The notes beneath the pieces were generated by a model. The model had not been told where the DNA came from, ran no database searches, and saw only the letters and a list, made by a program, of their open reading frames with translations. Positions 1-8,101 of a stretch of 14,126 nt of DNA are shown piece by piece. The position numbers were made by a program, and so were the translations under genes. This DNA is from Tieghemiomyces parasiticus (taxonomy: Eukaryota > Kickxellomycota > Dimargaritomycetes > Dimargaritales > Dimargaritaceae): assembly GCA_027575765.1 (NCBI GenBank), contig JANBPT010001118.1, positions 1-14,126 of the forward strand, in the 5' to 3' direction. The first letter of the stretch is position 1; every line of letters starts with the position of its first letter.

Positions 1-1000
1 CACGCACGAGGCGGTGAAGCGTAGTTGTGACGGGGCTGGGAGCTGGAGGGGTACGGAAAGGGTCGACAACGCACGGTTGGAGGCCTCGTCGGGCAGTGTC
101 CAGCGCACTGGAACACGGGGGGACTAACCGAGGAAGAGGTTGCCGGCTTGCTGGACGGCCGTAATGAAACCAGCAGTACGTCACTTCCGGACAGGTGCCC
201 TACGAAACCAGGAGAAAAGGCCGTACGCTCGACAAGGACCTTTCAAAAATTGATTCAGGTGACACCGGAGAATCGGAAGGGCGAGTAACACCAAGGCCGG
301 CGAGGGCGGTGAGACCTTCTACACCGGACGGAGGGGTTACAAGACGGGGAGAGGAGGGGGGCACAGCCGGGGCAAGATGCGCAGAGAAGGGGAGAGACGG
401 AGTGGGTCTAGGAGGGCTCGCTTATTTGAGATACGGTACGTGGAAGGAGTGACAGAGCGAGGCAGGTCGGACGAGGAGACAACAAGCAAGGCGGAAGGAA
501 TACTAAAACTATTCGGTGGCACAAGTACTACGCAGTAGTAGAGGACGTGGTGGAGGGGCTGAGATCGCGGCAGACGTAGGAGAAAGGTGCCAGGCCAGCC
601 GGGACGCAGAGGGAGGTGGCTGATGTGGATGGTCTCGTTGAGCTTAGGAGATGAACGAGGCGCGCTCGGAAAGGAGCTGAGCACGGACAAGCTGGGAGAT
701 GGGGCAAGATAAAAGGTGGTTGGACGGTACAGGAGGTCCGGGTGGGAAGGCGGGTAGAAGAGGAGAGAGAAACGACGTCGGCCCCTGGGAGTGGCCGGTA
801 GAAAGGTAATGGCGGCGTGAACGGAACGGGAAAGAGCGTGGAGCTGGGAATACGCAAGGCCGCTCAGCAAGGTGAGAGGTCCAGAACGGAATGAGCGAAA
901 GGTCGGTGCGGATTGAGATGCGGTGGAGAACGGCGAAGGGAGTGGCAGGAGAGGGGACGGACCGACCAGGGTATATGCGCCGGGCCCTAAATTCTCTACA
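1..1000. other. Purine-rich gene-free region at left edge
   Basis: No gene is supported here. The + strand is dominated by G and A through about position 960, so the minus strand carries several long overlapping open frames in different phases (for example 870-337, 857-528 and 1045-644). Their translations are Pro/Ser/Arg/Leu-rich with no recognisable domain, as expected when composition alone removes stops. A similar purine bias lies just upstream of the minus-strand KH gene near 13040-13560. The bias may therefore mark the upstream region of a leftward gene outside the window; that is inference only. Confidence 0.5.
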
Positions 1001-3402
1001 GCCTAGGCGGGCCCCGCTCCGCCGCCACGACGGTTTGACTTCCACTCTCTATGCTGCATGCTGGACTTGCGGCTATTTTTTTTTGGTCAACGAACTAGCG
1101 AGACCAGGAGCTTTGGGCCGGGCCGTCGGTGGCAAGCCAGAAGGCCAGGGTGGGTGGGCCATAGACGACTAACCAATCCCACCGGGTTTGCCTAAACAAT
1201 ACCAGCAACTAACCTGCCCGGCTGGTTCTCGCCACCACGCCCCATTTCCAACCGCCCCCTTGTGCTGCCCTGCCAACTCGCCACCCGATGCCACTATCCG
1301 ACATACCGCCGTGCGCTCGGCTTCCCGCCAGACCTGCGCTGGCAAGGGCTGGCCCCCTCAAGTACTCTGCCTAATCACACTGCCGCTCCACGTACATCTC
1401 CCTGTCTCCCCTGAATTTGCTGAGCAAAACCAAAGTACACAGCACATGCCTCGGGACTGTTTGGCCCGTTCACCGGGCTGATGCGCGTCGCCACGCGGAC
1501 CGGTGCAGCTGAACCGCCGCCACATTAGAAGCCAAGTGGGAGCACAATGTTCGACCCTGACCAAGGCCCTCCACAGCAGATAGCAACCCCATCATGGCTA
1601 TGCTACCAACTTTTAGCGGCCGTGGCGGTTCAGTGTAATGTAAGGACGTGGTGTCCCTCGCCCTCCACTATCGCCGGCGTCCAACCGGGGGATGCATTTT
1701 GCACCCTGGCGCCTAACTGCGCTGGCCGATAGCGGACGTTGCCCATTATTCCCCGGCGAGGGTGTGAGGCCAATGAAGCTGGCCCGATTTCACGCCCGGC
1801 CAGACAGGAAGGATTGGCTGGATCTACGGGGTGGTGTCAGACACACTCCCTGCTTCTACTCGCGGGGGGGGGGGAGAAGAGAGTGGATGGGAAAGTGGAA
1901 GGCGGTGACGGGGGGGGGGAAGCCTGTTTCCCAACCCCATAGTTGGCCTATCACTGACTATCGACCCTGCACCACAGACGTGGTTGCATCTAGGTCCGGG
2001 ACCGCTGGCCCAGCGAATAGCCCCAGTAGGAGAGATACCTGCGTTGCGCAAGCATCAAAGAAACTAGGATTACCCCCCTCATTCTGCACACGAAGCCACC
2101 GACGCCGTAGGCTGTTCTGCAGCGGATTTCCAGAGAGAGATACTGCCCACCAGCCCCCGGGTCCCCAGGCTCTACCGTCGACTCCATCCTTAAATCCATA
2201 TCCAAGGGGGGGATAGCACATCACCCTGTGTATGGGACTCTCCGCTGGGGCCCAAATGCCCCTCCTCCCATCGTCCTCTGAATCATAAGTCAGGCCACGT
2301 GACTGTTTTAGGGCCATCGCGCTCGCCAACTGTATGATTGAGCATCCTATGGCAGTAGAGCCGCTAACACACTTGAGGGCTGGTGCGCCTATTCATTATC
2401 CTGCCACTGTGCTCCGTACTCACGCTGACCGATGGAAGCATGCAACAAGAGCGAAACAGCGGTTGGGCCCTCGCTGGGTACACCCCGACTATCACTGCGG
2501 CAATGTCTTCCAATGTCACTTTTTGCAGACTTGGGTTTATTCCACATTGGCCGCCATCCCCGCCCTTGCTCGCACGCTATTAGTGGGTACCGTGGGGCAG
2601 GGTAATCAAACCTCTGCCTACCTAATTGGGGTTAGATGCCTTGTTTGGCTGGTGACCTTGGTACCGCAACCGCGGCCTGGGAAGCTCTATAATAGTGGCA
2701 TGCCATGCCAGCCTTGGCTGGATCCTGACTCCGTTAGACATGCAGATCCATGGGAAGCGTATACGTGTACTTGCTAAGGCCCATTGGAGCCGAGGCCCTT
2801 TGCTTAGCCCACAAGCCCCGGCGGGATCCGAGCCAAAGAGAGAGGCACTACGGGCTAAAGGGGAAACGCCGCAGCACTTCAGTGGTGTGGCTATCGCCCC
2901 CATTCCTTCCCCCTCCCCTGGCCATCTCAATCCGCAGTCGGCGGAGGGGCACGCGGCAGGCTGAAAGGAGGGCGAGAAGGGGGGCCAGTCGTACCACATA
3001 ATGGGGAGGAGGGGTGTAGCCAATAGTGGGCGGCTGGACGGATGAGCGGATCGCAGGGCTTACGCCAGCACGCGGATCTGCCTCTTCTCGTTCGGATCGG
3101 GCGGGACCGAACGGTGCACCTGTCGGTCGCCGGTCTGGACGGCGTGCCGCGTGGTCCTTCAACTGGCCAGCGATCCATGCTTTAGTTTGTATAACCTATA
3201 GTCCACCCCAATCCCACTTTCCTGATCGCAAATCCAGCCAATTGTAACAGTTGGTCTCCCGCCTACTCCGTATCTGAGGCATTGACCCCACATTCCACAG
3301 GCGATAAGGGTTCTATCGGATTCAACCCATCGCTTCCCGCCGTCTCCACCCGAACGGGCAAGCCCGTCTCATATTCCACTTCAGACCCGACCGCATACTG
3401 CC
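1001..3402. other. Long gene-free region upstream of the m-AAA protease gene
   Basis: Open frames up to 174 codons (1692-2216 +) and 147 codons (2334-2777 +) occur, but none shows a family, domain or codon pattern I recognise, and overlapping frames on both strands are of similar length. I see no tRNA-like B box or rRNA segment. The last ~200 bases contain CCAAT motifs (for example near 3208 and 3238) and a C/T-rich stretch before the ATG at 3403, compatible with a fungal promoter and leader. No TATA box can be assigned. Confidence 0.5.
1864..1919 (+). repeat. Two long G homopolymers 35 bp apart
   Basis: A run of 11 G occupies 1864-1874 and a run of 10 G occupies 1910-1919, with further GGG/GG blocks between them. 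Such tracts can form G-quadruplexes and are prone to length error in sequencing. They lie in gene-free DNA. Confidence 0.85.
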
Positions 3403-5811
3403 ATGTCTTACGTTCGCCGCTTCGCCGGCCTACGGACGCCCGGTCTGGGCCTCACTCGTCCAGATACCGGTGCTCTGCGTTCCGCACTGCCCCGCCCTAG
3501 CGCTCTTCCCGCTTCCTTCACCCTGCGTCCTTTTACGCGGTCCTCCCTCTGGGCCAAATCCACGTCCGACTCTGACGATAAGAATGCCGCCCACCGCGCC
3601 GACGTTCCCAAGGGGTTCGGCCGATTCACCGAGGGCGGCAATGAGGACGCCGCTGCCGAGTCGGCCAAGGGAACGGGCAAGAAGGACGATAGTTCCCCGT
3701 CCGCTGATGGCAAGCAGCCCGAGGGCGAGAATGCACCGCCCAAACAGTCGCGAGCCGGGGCGGCCAAGGACGACGGCTTTCCGTCCTTCGAAAGCCTGCA
3801 GTCCAAGTTCCAGCAGTCGATGGGCGGTAAAGACGGTCCGGGTTCCGCAACCCTCCTCCTGCTGCTCTCGGTCGCGGCTATCTCCATGCTCGATCTACAA
3901 GGCTCCCAGCGCAAGGAAATCACTTGGCAAGAGTTCCGCGCCCAGCTACTCGACAAGGGCCTCGTAGACCGGCTGACCATCGAGAACCGCCACGACGTCC
4001 TGGTGGATCTCAGTCCCGAGGCCGCCAGCCTGCTGGCCGGCCAGCCCGGCGGCGCCGACCTCGCGCGTTACAGCCGCTTCTACTTCACTATCGGCTCCGT
4101 CGATAGCTTCGAGCGCCAGCTGGAGGAGGCCCAGAATGATCTCCAGATCCCGTCTAGCCAACGCATCCCCGTGCTTTACCGCGAGCGGGTCAGCTGGGCC
4201 AGTACATTGCTCCACCTCTCACCCACTTTGCTCCTGATCGGCGCCTTCTTCATGATGTCCCGGCGCGCCGGTGGTGGGGCCGGGGGTGCCTCAGGCATCT
4301 TCGGCGTGGGCAAGTCGCGCGCCAAAATGTTCAACCAGGAGAGCGACATCAAGGTCAAATTTAAGGACGTGGCCGGCATGGACGAGGCCAAGGAGGAGAT
4401 TATGGAGTTTGTCAAGTTCCTCAAATCCCCCCAGAAGTACGAGCGCCTGGGGGCTAAGATCCCCAAGGGCGCCATCCTGAGCGGCCCCCCCGGGACGGGT
4501 AAGACCCTCATCGCCAAGGCTACCGCCGGCGAGGCGGGGGTCCCCTTCCTCAGCGTGTCAGGGTCCGAGTTTTTGGAAATGTTCGTTGGCGTGGGCCCGT
4601 CGCGCGTTCGCGACTTGTTCGCCACCGCCAAGAAGAACACGCCTTGCATCATCTTTATCGACGAGATTGACGCCATCGGCAAGTCTCGCGAGCGCAGCTC
4701 CCGCTTCGGCGGTGGCAACGACGAGCGTGAGAGCACCCTCAACCAGCTACTGGTGGAGATGGACGGCTTTGAGTCGCACCAGCACGTGGTCGTGTTGGCC
4801 GGTACCAATCGCGCCGACGTGCTCGACAAGGCCCTGATGCGTCCCGGTCGTTTCGACCGCCACATCGTCATCGATCGCCCGGATATTCAGGGTCGTGTAG
4901 ACATCTTCTTGGTGCACCTGCGCCCCATCAAGACGGGCGAAAATGTGAACCACATTGCCCGCAAGATGGCCGCCCTAACCCCAGGCTTCGCCGGCGCGGA
5001 TATTGCCAACGTGTGTAACGAGGCCGCCTTGATCGCCGCCCGCACGCGGGCCGACACCGTCCAGGAGAAGCATTTTGAACAGGCCATCGAGCGCGTGGTG
5101 GCCGGCCTCGAGAAGAAGTCCCGCGTACTCTCCCCCGACGAGAAGAAGACGGTGGCCTACCACGAAGCTGGCCACGCCGTCGCCGGCTGGTTCCTCGAGC
5201 ACGCCGACCCGCTACTCAAGGTGTCCATCATCCCACGGGGGTCGGCTGCGCTGGGCTACGCCCAGTACCTACCCAAGGACCAATACCTCTACTCGACCGC
5301 CCAACTGCATGACCGCATGTGCATGACCCTGGCCGGACGTGCCGCCGAACAGATTTTCTTCAAGGTTATCACCACCGGTGCTGGCGACGATCTGCAGAAG
5401 GTGACCAAGAACGCCTACGCCCAGGTCGCCGCCTACGGTATGAACAGCGTGATTGGTAACGTGTCGTTCGAGGACAGCTCCAACCCCGAGCCGCGGTACC
5501 AGAAGCCCTACTCTGAGGAGACGGGCCGCCTGATTGACCACGAGGTGCGCAAGATGGTCTCCGAGGCCTACGATCGGACTGTCAAGTTGCTCACCGAACA
5601 TCGTGACGGGGTGGAGCGTGTGGCCCTCAAGCTGCTAGAGAAGGAGGTGCTAAACCGCGAGGATATGGTGGAGCTGCTGGGCAAGCGCCCGTTCCACCAG
5701 AAGACTCAGTATGAGGAGTACGTGCTCCGTGAGCCTTCCTCCAATACTCCCCCGACCCCAGAATCGCCCGCTACTGACCCGCCGGCCGATCAGCCCCCGC
5801 GGGCGGAGTAA
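3403..5811 (+). CDS. AFG3: Mitochondrial m-AAA protease subunit, AFG3/Yta10-like (FtsH family)
   Basis: This is an ATP-dependent zinc metalloprotease of the mitochondrial inner membrane with its active domains facing the matrix. The family degrades misfolded membrane proteins and matures some imported ones. In the 802-residue product, residues 1-50 are rich in Arg/Ser/Ala/Leu with almost no acids, as in a matrix-targeting presequence, and a charged low-complexity linker follows. Membrane segments lie near 149-163 and 268-285, flanking a small intermembrane-space domain. The AAA domain has Walker A GPPGTGKT at 361-368, Walker B with DE at 420-421, and the second region of homology RPGRFDR at 480-486. 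The peptidase has HEAGH at 587-591, with the expected third zinc ligand Asp in GDDL, likely D663. Length and motif order match the family, and all key residues are present. The NDERE-LNQLL segment and RPF near the C-terminus look more like Afg3/Yta10 than Yta12, but the paralogue call is less sure than the family. The ATG at 3403 opens the targeting sequence. No intron is needed. Confidence 0.97.
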   Translation: MSYVRRFAGLRTPGLGLTRPDTGALRSALPRPSALPASFTLRPFTRSSLWAKSTSDSDDKNAAHRADVPKGFGRFTEGGNEDAAAESAKGTGKKDDSSPSADGKQPEGENAPPKQSRAGAAKDDGFPSFESLQSKFQQSMGGKDGPGSATLLLLLSVAAISMLDLQGSQRKEITWQEFRAQLLDKGLVDRLTIENRHDVLVDLSPEAASLLAGQPGGADLARYSRFYFTIGSVDSFERQLEEAQNDLQIPSSQRIPVLYRERVSWASTLLHLSPTLLLIGAFFMMSRRAGGGAGGASGIFGVGKSRAKMFNQESDIKVKFKDVAGMDEAKEEIMEFVKFLKSPQKYERLGAKIPKGAILSGPPGTGKTLIAKATAGEAGVPFLSVSGSEFLEMFVGVGPSRVRDLFATAKKNTPCIIFIDEIDAIGKSRERSSRFGGGNDERESTLNQLLVEMDGFESHQHVVVLAGTNRADVLDKALMRPGRFDRHIVIDRPDIQGRVDIFLVHLRPIKTGENVNHIARKMAALTPGFAGADIANVCNEAALIAARTRADTVQEKHFEQAIERVVAGLEKKSRVLSPDEKKTVAYHEAGHAVAGWFLEHADPLLKVSIIPRGSAALGYAQYLPKDQYLYSTAQLHDRMCMTLAGRAAEQIFFKVITTGAGDDLQKVTKNAYAQVAAYGMNSVIGNVSFEDSSNPEPRYQKPYSEETGRLIDHEVRKMVSEAYDRTVKLLTEHRDGVERVALKLLEKEVLNREDMVELLGKRPFHQKTQYEEYVLREPSSNTPPTPESPATDPPADQPPRAE

Positions 5812-6331
5812 ATTGAAGTCGAGGGTATCTTTGGGGAGTTTGTCCTTTTTTTTTAACAAACAACAACCAAAAACCAGAAATGTTTCGTGAACTCGACGTC
5901 ACTCTGCACGCTCGAGTCTACTGCTCCGATATCTGCGACATTCATCCCCCTGACATTTATACCTTTTACCTTCTGCTTATACCGCAACTACAATGAACGA
6001 CATAGAGTAGCGGACGTTAGACAAACGTTGATCACCAAATTAAATATTTTGTTTGGCTGAGAAACGGCCAACGCGTGGCGTCAAGAAGCATACCTAGTTT
6101 CCCGTATCGAAATAGCCTCGAATTGACTTGGGTGACCATGCACTCGGGCTGGGTAGCGGGTGGCCCTAGGCCATGTTCTAATGAGTCCGCCCCCCCGGAC
6201 CCTTGACTACCATGTACTATTTCACTTACCAGCCCCCCTTCCCTACCCGATCTCCTATCCGCATTCCCGTTAGGCCGGTTCTCCTTCGCTCGTCCCATCT
6301 CACCAGCTAACCACCAGCCGTCTGCCCGGCC
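5812..6331. other. Spacer between two same-strand genes
   Basis: About 520 bases with no supported gene. An 9-base T run followed by AACAAACAACAACC lies 40 bases past the protease stop and probably belongs to its 3' untranslated or end-forming region. The stretch near 6030-6055 is AT-rich. The last ~130 bases before 6332 are C/T-rich, which fits the leader of the next gene. Confidence 0.5.
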
Positions 6332-7078
6332 ATGTCTCCACAGGTGGCATTAGACTGGTCTGACCTTCGGGATCATGAGCAGGCGTGGTTCGCCGCCTTG
6401 AGTCCAACGTACCGGACGTACCTGGCCGTCGAACCTGGCGAGGACGTCCGTCGTCTGCAGCAGGAAACCGACACCGTGGCCTACCGGACGCGGGACTTGG
6501 GGTTTTGGGGTGAAATACTGTTCCTTGCATTGGAGTTGAAACCATGTGTCCTCCTTTGGTTCGGGGATGACACCGGGGTTACCGGTATCGAGGTGTGCGA
6601 AGCCCGCTGCGCCTCATCCCCTCGCTCGTGGGTCAAACAGATTGTCCTAGACGACTACGTGGCTCGGGTGATACGCCCGGGTCTCGACTTGGATCGCTAC
6701 GCGCTAGTCCAAATAGACCACACGTTGGCATCCCCAGAAATGGACCTGCGGCACGCCTACGTGCTTTACGATCGTACCCACGCGGCAGCCGCGACCGTTG
6801 AGGACTACCTTCTTAACCCTAAGCGCACCACGGTGGACGAGTCCGTGCTACAGACCGTCTTGGACTACCCAGGCAGCCTGCCCTCGGATCCCGCACAGGT
6901 ATCCCAATTGGTCGAGGTGGCCTACGGGGTGGTAGACTCCGATACCAATGTAAGCCCGCGCTGGGTGACCAGTTTTGGGGCCCTGCGCCAACAATTGCCT
7001 GCCGTCCGTCAGCACTTTGGCCGCTACCAAACAGCCTGCCGCCAGGCTGGCGTGGATCTGAGGCTGGCCTACGGGTAA
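6332..7078 (+). CDS. Uncharacterised conserved-looking protein, 248 residues
   Basis: Function unknown. The frame is intact and uses codons like the neighbouring protease gene (G/C at third positions), which together with good internal structure argues that it is real. I see no signal peptide, membrane helix or catalytic signature; the protein is probably soluble. The N-terminal half mixes aromatic and acidic residues (around WFGDD, 76-80). The C-terminal half carries DYPGSLP at 178-184, followed about 45 residues later by HFGRYQTAC at 228-236. A YPG-LP motif with a later HF-RYQ segment recalls a group of uncharacterised fungal hypothetical proteins, but that is from memory and no domain name is offered. 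The ATG at 6332 follows CGGCC and is the first in frame after a C/T-rich leader. It is 520 bases from the upstream gene, so it is an independent transcription unit. Confidence 0.8.
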   Translation: MSPQVALDWSDLRDHEQAWFAALSPTYRTYLAVEPGEDVRRLQQETDTVAYRTRDLGFWGEILFLALELKPCVLLWFGDDTGVTGIEVCEARCASSPRSWVKQIVLDDYVARVIRPGLDLDRYALVQIDHTLASPEMDLRHAYVLYDRTHAAAATVEDYLLNPKRTTVDESVLQTVLDYPGSLPSDPAQVSQLVEVAYGVVDSDTNVSPRWVTSFGALRQQLPAVRQHFGRYQTACRQAGVDLRLAYG

Positions 7079-7146
7079 AGCCAGAGCCTTGGGCTGGGTT
7101 CAGCCGGCCTTACGGATGATTACGGTGGGGAACCTGGATAGAACAG

Positions 7147-7163
7147 CCCCCGCTGAGCGGGGG
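7147..7163. other. Perfect GC hairpin downstream of the 248-residue gene
   Basis: CCCCCGC at 7147-7153 pairs exactly with GCGGGGG at 7157-7163 around a TGA loop. ACAG before and CTGT after can extend the stem past a two-base AA bulge. It begins 68 bases after the stop codon at 7078, so in mRNA it would be a stable 3' untranslated stem-loop. A function in RNA stability or end formation is inference. Confidence 0.6.
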
Positions 7164-8020
7164 AACTGTCCACTGGCCGCACAGCCTAGGAACTTTTTTG
7201 ATTTATTTTACTTGCCCTGGGCTTTTCTAGCGGGCACCAACTTTTTTTTGGTCCTTGGACCACTCCAGTTGCCACCTCGAGGAGTGAAGAAAGCAGCCGT
7301 AGGGTTGACAGGCAGCTGGGAGTGACTAATCAACCCAGCTCATGATGTCCCCACGGTAGAATGCTCTTGGCGGCAGCCGTTGGGGCCGCCCGGTGACCTA
7401 AACCGTTGTAAGCCACACTGCTTTGTTGTAAAGTGCCCCGGCGGGTCGAGAGGATCATAACTATTTAGGGCTGGGAGACCGCAGATGTGACGGGCGGAGT
7501 GCTCATACCATCTTTTAATCATACTTATGTAATTAGACGGCCAGCCGGGGGGAGATGAGGTTTGCAATTAAGTTTTGGTCACACGACCCAGGACGGCCTA
7601 TGTCAACAGGCAAGCATTTGACTGAGGCGATGTCAAAATGATGCTGATGGAAAGGCTACTAAGCATCATAAGTTTAAGTAAAATAAGCCGGGAAAAGCGG
7701 CCCCAAATGGCCGTAGGACATACTATTATTATCAAATGAGTCTGCACCATGCAATGATGGATATCACACCACCCGTGTGTAGTATTTTGTGGAGTATGTC
7801 CCGTGTATTAGTGTTTCGATGGAAGCGGATTTTACGTTTAATGAGCCGAGTCATTCGCGTGTGCATTTGTGTAGATGAAGCTATGACAAAGTGGGAATGT
7901 TAGCAGAATCGTAAAAGGTCGAGCCTATTAGTATGTTGCCACACAGCAGGCTGCAGTTATTCATTACATATCTTAGATGAGGCTTCTCTGCCCAGCCGAC
8001 TCGCCTCTAGGGTGCCTCCC

Positions 8021-8040
8021 CTCCATTGCATCGCATGGAG
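8021..8040 (-). other. Hairpin 60 bases downstream of the Fanzor stop
   Basis: Read on the minus strand, CTCCAT at 8040-8035 pairs with ATGGAG at 8026-8021. GC/GC inside the loop can extend the stem to about 8 bp with one bulged A. In Fanzor and TnpB loci the omega guide RNA lies at or just past the 3' end of the nuclease gene, so this is the right place for such a structure. The hairpin is small, and nothing else here identifies a guide RNA. Confidence 0.25.
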
Positions 8041-8101
8041 AGTGGCCAGAGTAGCTTTGCTTTTGTCACATCTTAGCGCTGCGATAACAGGGCCGGAAAG
8101 T

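Larger units (their letters stand above)
7079..8101. other. Gene-free region between the 248-residue gene and the Fanzor relic
   Basis: No gene is supported. Beyond about 7500 the DNA becomes AT-richer than the rest of the window yet still contains normal numbers of CpG, unlike the Fanzor body. A 9-bp inverted pair, GGACATACT at 7716-7724 and AGTATGTCC at 7793-7801, and a direct repeat CCCGTGT near 7772 and 7800 are visible. The right-hand ~180 bases are the 3' flank of the Fanzor relic, where a guide-RNA segment would be expected if any survives. Confidence 0.5.

Noticed and set aside
337..1045. Long overlapping minus-strand frames at the left edge.
   Set aside because: All phases are open because the strand is purine-rich. 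The translations are low-complexity Pro/Ser/Arg/Leu with no domain.
2334..2777. 147-codon plus-strand frame.
   Set aside because: No motif or family recognised, and overlapping frames on both strands have similar length. It is not supportable as a gene.
7716..7801. Inverted pair GGACATACT / AGTATGTCC with a 68-base spacer.
   Set aside because: The short arms do not extend, and the place matches no gene end or element edge.
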